Source of the DNA: Deltaproteobacteria bacterium
GTDB lineage: Bacteria > Desulfobacterota > Desulfomonilia > UBA1062
DNA length: 64,000 bases
Direction: 5' to 3'
NCBI GenBank assembly: GCA_018433085.1
Contig: JAHDRW010000022.1
Coordinates: 98,225 to 162,224 of the forward strand
The position numbers and the translations under genes are program-made. The notes below the pieces were generated by a model that saw only the letters and a list, made by a program, of their open reading frames with translations, searched no databases and had not been told where the DNA came from. Below are positions 8,473 through 17,718 of the stretch, one piece after another; position 1 is the stretch's first letter; every line of letters begins with the position of its first letter.

Positions 8473-8744
8473 GGGTTGCTCCTGAAAAAAATATTCTCTT
8501 AAAACTTGTACATTGAAGGGCCCACGCTGTCAATCACATGATTCCCTGCGGATTTGCCTGGCGGTCTGCACGGTTTTCTCCCTTTTTAAGGACTGGTTTC
8601 TCTTTTCCGCGTCTTTCCGCGTTCGCGCAGGCCAATGAGCATCTGCGGCAGACGCCTTCCTCCACTCCCCGGGACAGGGCGGGCCCCTGTCCGTTCCAGG
8701 GACTGCTTGCTTATCCTCTCCGCTTTCTGATATTCCTGTATCCC

Positions 8745-10193
8745 GTGTCATGCTTGAGCGTACGTCAACTTAATGAACTGGCCAGGGATGCCCTGAGTTC
8801 GTGTCTCCACGACGAGGTGTGGGTGCAGGGGGAGATCCACGGCCTGAAGATGCATGCGAAATCCGGCCACGTATACTTCGACCTGGTGGAAAAGGCACCG
8901 GGGGTGGGCGAGGGATACGTGGCAAAGATCGGCTGCGCCTTTTTCCGGGGATCGTTCGTCAAGTGGCGCCAGGCCCTGAAGATCTTCGGCATGCAGGACT
9001 TCGAGCTCGCGTCCGGCATCGAGGTCAGGCTCAAGGCCAGGATCGACCTTTTCGTCAGGGAAGGCCGCTACCAGCTGATCGTCTCCGAGATCGACCCTGC
9101 CTATACCTTCGGCGCCATCGCCAGGAAAAGGGAACAGACCGTTCGGGAGCTCAAGGCCGCGGGCCTCCTGGAGAAGAACAAGGGTCTGCCGATGCCGCGT
9201 ATCCCCCGGAACGTGGGGCTGATCACCTCGAGCGGCTCGGCCGCGTTCAACGACTTCATGCGCGTCGTCACCGACAGCGGCTATTCATTCTCCGTGACCC
9301 TCTTCGATGCCCACATGCAGGGCGAAAACACCGTGCCCGAGGTCCTGGCCGGGATCGAGGCCCTTCAGAATCGGCCCGGCTTGGATGCCATCGTCATCAT
9401 CCGGGGGGGAGGAGCCAGGACCGACCTGTTCTCCTTTGACGATCTCTCTCTGTGCAGGGCCGTGGCCCGGTGCACCAGGCCCGTGATCACCGGCATCGGC
9501 CACGAGATCGACGTGAGCGTGGCCGACCTGGTGGCCCACACCTGCTGCGTCACCCCTACGGATGCGGCTCGGTTTCTCGTCACCAGGATGGACGAGGTAT
9601 GGGCATATATGGACCAGGCACGCCGGGATGTCTCCCACCGGAGCCAGGAGGTTCTCCAGAGGGCGTGCGAGCGGATCAGGATGGCGTCGTCCGGGCTGGA
9701 TCACGTCACGCACCGGTGGATGGTCTCGGCGCTGTCCATTCTCAAGGAGCATGCCTTCTACCTCCACGCCGCCCTGGCCCGGGATCATGCCGGAAGGGAA
9801 CAGATGCTCGCGATGACGGCCTTGCGCCTCGCGAACAGCTCTCGCGCAGCAATCGGGCGGCAGCTTCAGGTCCTCGATGAGTTGCCGCGAGCCACGATTC
9901 GCGATGCGAGGGCGCGGTTCGCGTTCCTTCAGGCCGATCTCGCACGACAGCAGCAGGGCGTCTGCGATCATGCACGGACGATTATCGTCCGCCAGCAGGA
10001 CCGCATGGAGCACCTCGGTTCCCTGTTCTCCTCCATGGATCCCTTCCGAACCCTGCGCAGGGGCTACAGCATCACCATGGACTCGAAGGGCAGGGCCATC
10101 GTGGACGCCGCGTCGATCCGGAAAGGCGCGTCCATCACCACCGTGCTGGCAAAGGGAAGGGTCGTAAGCACGGTAAAAGACAAGGAGCAGTAA
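8745..10193 (+). CDS. xseA: Exodeoxyribonuclease VII large subunit
   Basis: 482 residues from GTG 8745. Exonuclease VII degrades single-stranded DNA from both ends to short oligonucleotides. The N-terminal OB fold starts at LSVRQLNELARDALSS and contains VWVQGEIHGLK; the catalytic domain holds IPRNVGLITSSGSAAFNDF, IIRGGG and FDDLSLCRAVARCTRPVITGIGHEID in several conserved blocks; a long helical coiled coil follows and the tail has LRRGYSI. The frame is open 69 codons further upstream, but that part is unlike the family. TTG 8754 is an equally plausible start; no clear ribosome binding site decides. xseB follows directly. Confidence 0.93.
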   Translation: MSCLSVRQLNELARDALSSCLHDEVWVQGEIHGLKMHAKSGHVYFDLVEKAPGVGEGYVAKIGCAFFRGSFVKWRQALKIFGMQDFELASGIEVRLKARIDLFVREGRYQLIVSEIDPAYTFGAIARKREQTVRELKAAGLLEKNKGLPMPRIPRNVGLITSSGSAAFNDFMRVVTDSGYSFSVTLFDAHMQGENTVPEVLAGIEALQNRPGLDAIVIIRGGGARTDLFSFDDLSLCRAVARCTRPVITGIGHEIDVSVADLVAHTCCVTPTDAARFLVTRMDEVWAYMDQARRDVSHRSQEVLQRACERIRMASSGLDHVTHRWMVSALSILKEHAFYLHAALARDHAGREQMLAMTALRLANSSRAAIGRQLQVLDELPRATIRDARARFAFLQADLARQQQGVCDHARTIIVRQQDRMEHLGSLFSSMDPFRTLRRGYSITMDSKGRAIVDAASIRKGASITTVLAKGRVVSTVKDKEQ

Positions 10194-10202
10194 GGAACAG
10201 TG

Positions 10203-10421
10203 ATGAAAAAGGCCAGACAGTATTCCGAGGTGCTCAAAGAGCTCGAAGACACCCTGGAGAGGATGAACAGGGGCGAGGTTCCCATCGATGAGCTGGAGGA
10301 GACGGTGAAGCAGGCCGCCGAGAAGATACGGTACCTCCGCAGCGTTCTCCGCTCGACCCAGACTACAGTCACCAAGATCCTCAAAGAGGTCGAGGAAGAG
10401 TCTTTGGAAGAAAACAGATAG
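10203..10421 (+). CDS. xseB: Exodeoxyribonuclease VII small subunit
   Basis: 72 residues from ATG 10203, nine bases after the xseA stop, with AAGGA upstream. The protein is a helical hairpin typical of XseB: YSEVLKELEDTLERMNRGEVPIDELEE, then a second helix with regularly spaced charges. It binds the coiled coil of XseA in several copies per large subunit and is needed for activity. The adjacent position confirms the assignment. Confidence 0.9.
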   Translation: MKKARQYSEVLKELEDTLERMNRGEVPIDELEETVKQAAEKIRYLRSVLRSTQTTVTKILKEVEEESLEENR

Positions 10422-10481
10422 GAAGGGCCCTCCTTAAGGAAGGCAATTGCCCCCGCCTTTGCGGTCTGTTATAGGAATGTC

Positions 10482-11627
10482 ATGGAAGCGGTGCTCACGA
10501 ATCTGTCCATCACGCCCTTTCTCGTGATGGACGTCATGGAAAAGGCCAACGCCCTTGCCGCGCAGGGCAGGTCCGTCATTCATCTGGAGGTGGGCGAGCC
10601 GGATTTCGACACCCCGGCGTGCGTCCGGGCTGCCGCCGCACGGGCCATGGCAGAGGGGAAGACCCATTACACGCATTCCCTGGGTGTCCCGGAGCTCAGG
10701 GAGGCGATTTGCGAACACTATCTCACAACTTACGGGGTGAGGGGCATCGACCCGGAGCAGATCCTGGTGACCGCGGGCTCGTCGCCCGCGCTCCTGATCG
10801 CCATGGCCTGCCTGGCCGGGACCGGCGACGAGATCGTACTGACCGACCCGTACTATGCCTGCTATCCGAACTTCATCAGGGTCTTGGGCGCCTCTCCCAG
10901 ATTCGTGCCCACGGGAGGCGGCGACAGGTTCCAGCTCGATCCGCAGAAGGTGGCGCGTGCCAGGAACGCCTCGACAAAGGCCCTTGTGATCAACTCGCCC
11001 GCCAACCCTACAGGGGTCTGCCTCGATGAAGATCATCTGCGCGGGCTCTGCTCCCTGGGGCTGCCCATCATATCCGACGAGATCTACCACGGCCTTGTCT
11101 ATACCGGCGAGCAGCACACCATCCTGGAATACACGGACGATGCCGTGGTGATCAACGGCTTTTCCAAGGCCTATGCCATGACCGGCTGGCGCCTGGGGTG
11201 GGCGGTTTTCCCGAAGGGTCTCGTCAGGACGGCCCAGAAGATCCAGCAGAATCTCATGATATGCGCGCCTTCCCTTGCCCAGTGGGCTGGGATCGCTGCG
11301 CTCACCGAGGCGGACCCGGAGGTGAAGCGCATGAAGCGGGTCTTTGCGCAGCGCCGCCTCGTGATGCTTCGGGAGATGGCCGCGCACGGGCTCAACGTGG
11401 AGGTGGAGCCGGACGGTGCCTTCTACGTGCTGGTGAACATGGCGCACGTGACCGGCGACTCGTACCGGCTGGCCATGGATATCCTGGACAACACCGGGGT
11501 GGGCGTCACCCCGGGCATCGATTTCGGCCCGGGGTCGGAGCGATACATCCGGTTTTCCTATGCCAACTCGGAGGCAAACATCCGCGAGGGTGTCTCCCGG
11601 GTGGCCGGGTACGTGGGGTCGCTATGA
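10482..11627 (+). CDS. Class I pyridoxal-phosphate aminotransferase
   Basis: 381 residues, full length for fold-type I aminotransferases of the aspartate/alanine group. The PLP lysine is K229 in NGFSKAYAMTGWRLGW; NPTG at 175-178 and SDEIYHGLVY at about 198-207 bind cofactor; R363-R region FSYANS precedes the C-terminus. It moves an amino group from an amino acid to a 2-oxo acid; the substrate cannot be read from the sequence. ATG at 10482 begins at the first conserved helix. The stop overlaps the engB start by 4 bases, an ATGA coupling. Confidence 0.88.
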   Translation: MEAVLTNLSITPFLVMDVMEKANALAAQGRSVIHLEVGEPDFDTPACVRAAAARAMAEGKTHYTHSLGVPELREAICEHYLTTYGVRGIDPEQILVTAGSSPALLIAMACLAGTGDEIVLTDPYYACYPNFIRVLGASPRFVPTGGGDRFQLDPQKVARARNASTKALVINSPANPTGVCLDEDHLRGLCSLGLPIISDEIYHGLVYTGEQHTILEYTDDAVVINGFSKAYAMTGWRLGWAVFPKGLVRTAQKIQQNLMICAPSLAQWAGIAALTEADPEVKRMKRVFAQRRLVMLREMAAHGLNVEVEPDGAFYVLVNMAHVTGDSYRLAMDILDNTGVGVTPGIDFGPGSERYIRFSYANSEANIREGVSRVAGYVGSL

Positions 11628-12208
11628 TCGTCAAGGTGCGCGACGCCCGGTACGCCGGGACCATCTATGAGAGTCTCCCGCGGCTGCCCCAGGTCGCCTT
11701 TGCCGGCCGATCCAACGCGGGCAAGTCTTCCCTGATCAACGCGCTGCTCAACCGCAAGTCACTGGTCAAGACCAGCAAGCAGCCGGGGAAGACCCGGAAC
11801 ATCAACTTTTTTGAGGTGGACCTGGTGGATCTGCCGTCTTTGTACCTGGTGGATCTGCCGGGTTATGGATACGCGCGGGTTCCCCAGGGCATGAAGAGTG
11901 CCTGGGACGAGCTCGCGGCCCGGTATTTCCGGAACAACGAAGACTTAAGGCTCCTCATGGTGCTCATGGACATCAGGAGGGACCCGGGAAGGGAGGAACT
12001 CATGGCCCTGGACCTCGCCCGATCCACCGGCGCCCGATCGCTCATCGTGGCCACCAAGGCGGACAAGCTGATTTTCAGCGCCAGGGCAAGGCGCATGAAG
12101 GAGATCGCCCGGCTGAGCACAGCAGAGCCCATCCCCGTATCCGCCGTATCCCGGGAGGGCCTGGATGTCATCTGGGAATGCATCCTCCGTGAGATCGTGC
12201 CCGGATAG
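11624..12208 (+). CDS. engB: Ribosome biogenesis GTPase EngB/YsxC
   Basis: 194 residues, the usual size. G1 is GRSNAGKSS (28-36), G3 is DLPGYGYARV (77-86), G4 is TKAD, and G5 is within PVSAVSREG. EngB (YihA/YsxC) assists late assembly of the large ribosomal subunit. The frame is open far upstream over the aminotransferase gene, but the protein similarity starts at MIVKVRDARY, whose ATG overlaps the aminotransferase stop. Translation is therefore coupled to the aminotransferase. Confidence 0.93.
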   Translation: MIVKVRDARYAGTIYESLPRLPQVAFAGRSNAGKSSLINALLNRKSLVKTSKQPGKTRNINFFEVDLVDLPSLYLVDLPGYGYARVPQGMKSAWDELAARYFRNNEDLRLLMVLMDIRRDPGREELMALDLARSTGARSLIVATKADKLIFSARARRMKEIARLSTAEPIPVSAVSREGLDVIWECILREIVPG

Positions 12209-12419
12209 CCGGGGAAGGCTCATCATCTGAAGGTCCCCCCCTGGAGCATCTGCAGACGGGGAAGGGTCCGGTCGTTTTCCGCGGATATGACAGGATCACG
12301 GGTCTGTCCGGCCGGGACGTTTCGGACAAGGCGGCGAATTTCTTCCTCCGGCGACCAGGAGCCGGGCCCCGGCATAATCCGTCTTGAAAACATGGAGAAT
12401 TTGCCATACACATCAGGCA

Positions 12420-14270
12420 ATGGAGAAATTCGACATCGTCATCATAGGCGCCGGCCATGCCGGTGCAGAGGCCGCATATGCGGCCTCCAAGTTCGGGCTT
12501 AACATCGGCCTGTTCACCCTGAATATGGACACCGTGGGCTGTATGCCCTGTAGCCCCTCCATCGGCGGACTCGCCAAGAGCCACCTGGTCAAGGAGATCG
12601 ACGCCCTGGGCGGCATCATGGCCGAAGCGGCCGATGAGACAGCCATCCAGTACCGGGTGCTCAATACCCGGAAAGGCCCCGCGGTGCGCGCAACGCGTAC
12701 CCAGAACGACCGGCGCCTCTACGAGGCCGCCGTCAAGTCCCGGCTGGAAGAATCGGGCGTTCACCTGCGGCAGGCCCGGATCGATCACATCGTGGTGGAG
12801 GGCTCCCGGGTCAGGGGCGTCACGGACCATCTGGGGGCGTTCATCGAGGCCGGTGCCGTCATCGTGGCGGCGGGCACCTTTCTCTCCGGCACCATACACA
12901 TAGGCGACAAGCGGATTCCTGCGGGCAGGGCAGGCGAAGAGGGCTCCTACGAGCTGGCGGAGAGCCTCAAGGCCCTGGGGCTGGCCGTGGGGAGGCACAA
13001 GACCGGCACCCCGCCGAGACTGCACCGTGACTCCATCGACCTGAGCGCGCTTGTCCGGCAGGACCCCCTGGAAGGCTGCATGCCCTTCGCGTTCGCCTCG
13101 AAAGCGTCGAGTCTGCCCCAGATGCCGTGCTATCTGGCGAGGACCACTCTGGATACCCACGAGACCATCCGGAACAATATCCGCTTCAGCGCCCTGTATT
13201 CAGGGGCTATCACCGGCACGCCCGCCCGGTACTGCCCTTCCCTTGAAGACAAGGTGATGCGCTTCGGCGACCGGCAGGGCCACCAGGTAATCATCGAGCC
13301 CGAGGGGCTCTCCACCCGCGAGGTCTATGCATCGGGCCTGGGGAACTCCCTGCCCGTGGACATCCAGTGGGAGGTGGTCAGGTCCGTGCCCGGGCTGGAG
13401 AAGGCCGAGATCATCCGGCCCGCCTATGCCATCGAGTACGAATACATCCTGCCCACCCAGCTCACGAGAACCCTGGAGACCAAGTGGGTCGAGGGGCTCT
13501 ATCTCGCGGGCCAGGTCAACGGCACCTCGGGCTACGAGGAGGCCGCGGCTCAGGGACTCGCGGCCGCGGTCAACGCCTGCCGAAAGCTCCGGGGGGAGGA
13601 TCCTTTCATCCTGGACCGCTCCCGGGCGTACATCGCGGTCATGATCGACGATCTGGTGACCCGGGGCACATCCGAGCCGTACCGGATGTTCACCTCGCGG
13701 GCGGAATACCGGCTCATGCTCAGGGAGACCAATGCCCTCTTCAGGCTCACCGATGATGCGTACGATCTGGGGCTCGTCACCCGTGAGCGGAAGGCGCGCG
13801 TGCAGGAGATCGTGGGCGAGATGCAGAACCTGGACGCCCATCTGGAAAGGACGAGCGTCGTGATCCCCAGGGACATGCCCCACATCAACCCTTCCCGCGG
13901 CGTGGAGGGCGAACGCGTCAGCCTCAAACGTCTCCTGAAGCGGCCCGAGGTGAGCATGGAAGATTTGAGGTCAAGGGGCCTCGTCCCACCTCTCGTGAGC
14001 CCGCTGGGCGGCATGGAGGTGGAGGTGGAGATCAAGTACGAAGGGTACATATCCCGGCAGCTCAGCGACATTCGGCAGCTACGGGAGCTCGAACGGGTGA
14101 AGATCCCCGGCGGCCTTTCCTACGAGGACATACCAGGGCTCTCAAACGAGCTCAAATCGCGGCTGGAGAAGATCAGGCCGGAGACGCTCGGGCAGGCGGC
14201 GCTGCTCGAAGGCATGACCCCGGCCGGGCTGCAGGCCATCCGGATAGGGATCAGAGCGACAAGTCCCTGA
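12420..14270 (+). CDS. mnmG: tRNA uridine-5-carboxymethylaminomethyl modification enzyme, FAD subunit
   Basis: 616 residues from ATG 12420. The Rossmann FAD motif [10 protein letters not shown] stands at the N-terminus, followed by [22 protein letters not shown] with both residues typical of MnmG, and [21 protein letters not shown] and [21 protein letters not shown]. With MnmE it modifies the wobble uridine of several tRNAs (cmnm5U). MnmE is not in the window. The frame opens at TTG 12384, but the conserved N-terminus begins at 12420. Its end overlaps the convergent PilZ gene by 20 bases. Confidence 0.95.
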   Translation: MEKFDIVIIGAGHAGAEAAYAASKFGLNIGLFTLNMDTVGCMPCSPSIGGLAKSHLVKEIDALGGIMAEAADETAIQYRVLNTRKGPAVRATRTQNDRRLYEAAVKSRLEESGVHLRQARIDHIVVEGSRVRGVTDHLGAFIEAGAVIVAAGTFLSGTIHIGDKRIPAGRAGEEGSYELAESLKALGLAVGRHKTGTPPRLHRDSIDLSALVRQDPLEGCMPFAFASKASSLPQMPCYLARTTLDTHETIRNNIRFSALYSGAITGTPARYCPSLEDKVMRFGDRQGHQVIIEPEGLSTREVYASGLGNSLPVDIQWEVVRSVPGLEKAEIIRPAYAIEYEYILPTQLTRTLETKWVEGLYLAGQVNGTSGYEEAAAQGLAAAVNACRKLRGEDPFILDRSRAYIAVMIDDLVTRGTSEPYRMFTSRAEYRLMLRETNALFRLTDDAYDLGLVTRERKARVQEIVGEMQNLDAHLERTSVVIPRDMPHINPSRGVEGERVSLKRLLKRPEVSMEDLRSRGLVPPLVSPLGGMEVEVEIKYEGYISRQLSDIRQLRELERVKIPGGLSYEDIPGLSNELKSRLEKIRPETLGQAALLEGMTPAGLQAIRIGIRATSP

Positions 14271-15348
14271 TGGCGGCCAGGATGCCCGCCTGTCTCTTGA
14301 AAACGTAGTGCTGGAGATACTGGTGGTCTGAAGGATGGAACTGTAATAATATTCCGTAATTGCAGGTACCGTCATTGCCGTTTCCCTTGAACATCACCTC
14401 GCCCGTGCCCAGCAGGGTGCGGTTCGAAGGCAGCGCCAGGGCCACCGGACAGACCTGACTTTTCTCCAGCCCCGTATACGGCGAGATCAGCCCCACGCCT
14501 CCTTCGCTCACGTCGCGAACGGTCGCTGAGACGGTCTGGTGCGCCTTGGGCAGGACATGGATGACTACCGGCTCCTTGGGGTCCGGCTCCACGCGGAAGA
14601 ACTTGCGTTTCTGGAAGTAGATCCTCTCGGGAAGGAAGACCGTTATCTTGCCCAGGCGGCAGCTGTCCACGGAGAAGTCGAAGCCCATGGTCTCCTCGTC
14701 CTCGGTGAAGAAGCCGGAGAGCATTTTCCCCCTGCCGAACTGGTTGTACAGCCCCACAAACTCCTCGGGGCTGAAGTTGTCGAGAACGAGCTTGGTCTCG
14801 ATTTCCCCTACCATCTGAATGATGTCACAGGTCACGGTCAGGGTGGGGAGATCTTCCCGGAACTGGCAGGTGAGCAGAATCTTGGCCCGGTGCCGAAGGA
14901 TTTTCCGGAAGATGGGCCGGATTATCTCGGGGTCCTGGGAAGGTTTGTCCGGGAGCCGGGTCTTTCTCCCGGGTGTTTCGGGAATGGTGATCAGCTCCTG
15001 CTGCTTCTGGAGGAAGGTGATGAACCCAAGCACCATGAGTCGGTTGAACCGTGAGGAGTCGAGGAAGATAATCCCCTGGGACGCGTAGTCAAGGAGGTTC
15101 ATCTGCATGATTTCGCTGGACGTGTAGATGATGATGGGCCCTAGGATGCCCCGGCCTCGGATGTGACCGATGACCTCGGCGAAATTTCTGAAAAAGGGCA
15201 ACACCACGATATCCCTGGGCGATCCTTCCTTGAGCAGCTCGAAGATCAGGCTCTTAATCTCGAGAATCCTTACGGGAAACTCGTTGCCCCGTAAGCCCAA
15301 GTCACCGGCGTTCTCCCGGGTTATCCATACTACTGCCGCATCGCCCAT
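14251..15348 (-). CDS. PilZ-domain protein (probable cyclic di-GMP receptor)
   Basis: 365 residues. The C-terminal third (about 248-350) is a PilZ domain with the RxxxR motif in RKFFRVEP and the DxSxxG motif in DVSEGGVGL, the residues that bind cyclic di-GMP. The middle part (about 150-240) resembles the YcgR-type N-terminal domain. The first 110 residues form an alpha/beta fold resembling a divergent receiver, with no clear phospho-acceptor set. The cyclase at 404-1357 is one possible source of ligand (inference only). It is followed on the opposite strand by mnmG with a 20-base tail overlap. Confidence 0.8.
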   Translation of the reverse strand: MGDAAVVWITRENAGDLGLRGNEFPVRILEIKSLIFELLKEGSPRDIVVLPFFRNFAEVIGHIRGRGILGPIIIYTSSEIMQMNLLDYASQGIIFLDSSRFNRLMVLGFITFLQKQQELITIPETPGRKTRLPDKPSQDPEIIRPIFRKILRHRAKILLTCQFREDLPTLTVTCDIIQMVGEIETKLVLDNFSPEEFVGLYNQFGRGKMLSGFFTEDEETMGFDFSVDSCRLGKITVFLPERIYFQKRKFFRVEPDPKEPVVIHVLPKAHQTVSATVRDVSEGGVGLISPYTGLEKSQVCPVALALPSNRTLLGTGEVMFKGNGNDGTCNYGILLQFHPSDHQYLQHYVFKRQAGILAAIRDLSL

Positions 15349-15359
15349 GATCCCCGTCC

Positions 15360-16136
15360 CTACTCCGGTTCACCCAGGTCCTGCAGGCTCTGCCGCGCCC
15401 GGGCACCCAGCAGTCCGTTTTCATCCAGACGGATCACCTCCCGGAGATGCAGGGCCGCACTGCTGTTGTCGCCTGTCTTGAAAAAGGCCTGGGCGAGCTC
15501 CCAGTGCGCCTCGGTATACTGGGGAAACTCCAGGATGGCCCTTTCGAACGCCTCGATGGCGCGCATATCCTGTCCCTGCTTCATGAATGCCTGACCCAGG
15601 ATATTCCAGGCAGGGGCATAATGGCTGTTTTCCTCCAGGGCCCTCTTCGCGGACTGCTCCGCCTCGGGGTATTGCCTGGTCTGGTAGTATACGGACGCCA
15701 GATTGTAGTGCGCATATTCCGGCGTGGCGTAGAGCTCGTCCTTCAGGGCGCTTTTGAAGGACTCTATCGCCTCTTCGGGCTTGTCCATGCTCACCAGGAT
15801 GGACCCCTTGAGGTTGTATGCCTCGCTCTTGAGGCCCGGATGTTCCAGCCCGATCCTGCCTGCCAGGTCTACTGCCTTGGACGCGTTCTCCAGGGCATTG
15901 TCGAGCCGCTCGCTTCTCCAGTAGGCCAGGGCATAGGCGTAATACACCTCGGGATCCTTCGGGTTTGCCTGAACCGCACGCTTGAGTTCGACCAGTGCGC
16001 CCTGGATGTCGTCCTGCTGGATCTTGCCCATGGCGATGGACACCATGGGCTTCGAGAGCTCGCGCTTCTGCTGGAAGGTGGACGCACACCCCGCGAGCAG
16101 GATGAGGATGAACGCTAGAAACCATGCTTTTCTCAT
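15360..16136 (-). CDS. TPR-repeat lipoprotein (PilF/PilW-like)
   Basis: 258 residues. A lipoprotein signal ends in LLAGC with the lipidated cysteine at C17. About six tetratricopeptide repeats follow (from about residue 28 to 250), with typical spacing of A/G and aromatic residues such as EVYYAYALAYWRSERLDNAL and APAWNILGQAFMKQGQDMRA. PilF/PilW helps type IV pilus secretin assembly, but no pilus gene is in the window, so only an outer-membrane scaffold role is safe. AAGGGG precedes the ATG. The PilZ gene starts 11 bases downstream, so they probably form one transcript. Confidence 0.8.
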   Translation of the reverse strand: MRKAWFLAFILILLAGCASTFQQKRELSKPMVSIAMGKIQQDDIQGALVELKRAVQANPKDPEVYYAYALAYWRSERLDNALENASKAVDLAGRIGLEHPGLKSEAYNLKGSILVSMDKPEEAIESFKSALKDELYATPEYAHYNLASVYYQTRQYPEAEQSAKRALEENSHYAPAWNILGQAFMKQGQDMRAIEAFERAILEFPQYTEAHWELAQAFFKTGDNSSAALHLREVIRLDENGLLGARARQSLQDLGEPE

Positions 16137-16156
16137 TGAGTGCCCCTTGCTTTCTC

Positions 16157-16759
16157 TTACCGGGTCGTTTTGCCGATGACGTACCAGCCGTCTTCCGTGT
16201 CCGATGCCGTGTCCACCACCAGATGGACCATTGAGAGGTCCGGGAAGAGCGATTTGAGCTCATCCAGATCCACAGGCTCGAATTTCTTCAGGTTGTTGTG
16301 ATAGGCCTCAGGGGTCAAGGCATTGGATTCGTAGTTTTCCCTCGTGCGTTTGGAGATCTTGTCCAGGGAGTAGACCTCGGGCGCGCTCGTCTGCTGGATG
16401 ATGAAGGTCTTGCCGTTCCGCGCGGCAACCTCCGCGGCCCTCTTTCTCAGCGACTGGCTGACGAAGGTGGCGTCCAGGATGACCCCCTTTCCCCGGGAGG
16501 CCAGCTCGTCTGCCAGCGAAAACATCCGGTCGTAGACGAGCCTTCTCTTGTCCATGTTCGAGGCCACCTTTTCGTCGAAGATGTCTTCGCCTTTCAGAAC
16601 GTCGCGGCGGATCAGGTCGGTCCGGAGGATGGTGTATCCCTTGATGCGGGCGATCACCTCCATGGTCTCGGTCTTGTTCGTTGCGGGAAGCCCGCACGCG
16701 ATCAAGACCGCATCATCCTCGATTTCGCTCTCCACGAAATCCGTGAACTGCTCCCTCAT
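16157..16759 (-). CDS. P-loop kinase-like protein (COG0645-type)
   Basis: 200 residues from ATG 16759, preceded by GGAGGAAAGG; GTG 16780 is a weaker alternative. The layout is that of small P-loop kinases: Walker A-like loop CGLPATNKTE near residue 25, then LRTDLIRRDVL, and GVILDATFVSQSLRKRA, which fits the Walker B/lid region. The Walker loop lacks the usual glycine before lysine. In many bacteria this type of domain is fused behind an aminoglycoside-phosphotransferase-like domain; here that partner is the separate gene at 17715-18722, with a PHP gene between them. Substrate unknown. Confidence 0.65.
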   Translation of the reverse strand: MREQFTDFVESEIEDDAVLIACGLPATNKTETMEVIARIKGYTILRTDLIRRDVLKGEDIFDEKVASNMDKRRLVYDRMFSLADELASRGKGVILDATFVSQSLRKRAAEVAARNGKTFIIQQTSAPEVYSLDKISKRTRENYESNALTPEAYHNNLKKFEPVDLDELKSLFPDLSMVHLVVDTASDTEDGWYVIGKTTR

Positions 16760-16845
16760 CAATCCTTTCCTCCATGACACACGTATTCCTTTACCCCCTT
16801 ATACCACAAGTGTATGCCAGTCAAAGCCGGAACTTGCATATTCGC

Positions 16846-17718
16846 TCAGAAATCGAACTGGTCCGCCACCCATCCCGGGATCGCTATGGTTCCCATTATC
16901 GGCGGCTGCTGGTGGCAGTCGGACCCGCCGGTCGCCATCAGTGCGTTCTGCCTGGCGAAATCGAGAAACGCGCGGATGTGGGCCTTGTCGTGGCGCGAGT
17001 GCCAGCACTCGATCCCGTCGATGAAATCCAGCATGGACCCCCGGATGATCTCGAGCTGTTTTTCCAGGGAGTCCGTGAGCGAGACCAGGGAGGTCCCGTT
17101 GGGGTCGCCCGGGTGGGCCAGGACGAGCCTGCCCCCGGCACCCCTGATGAGGGAAGAGGCCTCCCTGAGGCTCAGGGGCATCTTGGGCGCGTCGCATTTC
17201 ACCAGGTAGCGGTCGAACGCCTCCTGCTTGTCGCGCACGATGCCCTTTCCGATGAGGTAGGCGGCGATGTGGGGCCGGGCAAGGGCGCCGTCCGCCCCGG
17301 CCTGGATCGCCTCCATGTCCGAGCCCGTGAATTCGGGCAGCCCCTGGGCGCGGAACTCTCCGTTGAGGTTTTCCAGGATCTGCGCGGCCCGCTTGATCCG
17401 GTGGGTACGGAGCTGGGAGAGCTTCTCCACCAGGGAGGTATTGTGAATGTCGTAGCCATAGCCCAGGGCATCCAGCGACACCGCCTTGCCTGAACGGAAG
17501 TCCGGGTGGGAGAAGCTGATATTGAGCTCCACCCCGGTGATGAAGCGCATGCCGTACTGCCTCGCGAGCTGTTGCGCCTGTTCCTGGGCGGCAACGGAGT
17601 CGTGGTCAGTGATGGAAATGACCTCGATCCCCCGCCTGGATGCCTCGGCGAAGATGTCCCGGATGTCCCACCTGCCGTCCGAGCCGTTCTTGGTATGGAT
17701 GTGGAGGTCGATCTTCAT
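16846..17718 (-). CDS. PHP-domain metal-dependent phosphoesterase
   Basis: 290 residues, a stand-alone PHP domain. The metal-binding motifs are all visible: HIHTKNGSDG (6-15), SITDHDSV (35-42), GVEL (62-65), LAHPGD (about 205), and GSDCHQ near the C-terminus. Relatives hydrolyse phosphoesters of nucleotides (3',5'-bisphosphates or RNA 5' ends, as in the RNase AM/YciV group). Its ATG overlaps the stop of the upstream phosphotransferase-like gene by 4 bases, so the two are coupled. Confidence 0.85.
   Translation of the reverse strand: MKIDLHIHTKNGSDGRWDIRDIFAEASRRGIEVISITDHDSVAAQEQAQQLARQYGMRFITGVELNISFSHPDFRSGKAVSLDALGYGYDIHNTSLVEKLSQLRTHRIKRAAQILENLNGEFRAQGLPEFTGSDMEAIQAGADGALARPHIAAYLIGKGIVRDKQEAFDRYLVKCDAPKMPLSLREASSLIRGAGGRLVLAHPGDPNGTSLVSLTDSLEKQLEIIRGSMLDFIDGIECWHSRHDKAHIRAFLDFARQNALMATGGSDCHQQPPIMGTIAIPGWVADQFDF

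Noticed and set aside
8538..8744. N-terminal extension of xseA by 69 codons
   Set aside because: The extension is unlike any exonuclease VII N-terminus; the family begins at LSVRQLN.
11198..11623. N-terminal extension of engB over the aminotransferase gene
   Set aside because: It is a shadow of the aminotransferase; EngB homology begins at the ATG coupled to the aminotransferase stop.
12209..12419. Small genes or regulatory RNA between engB and mnmG
   Set aside because: No frame with a ribosome binding site and no clear repeat; nothing supportable.
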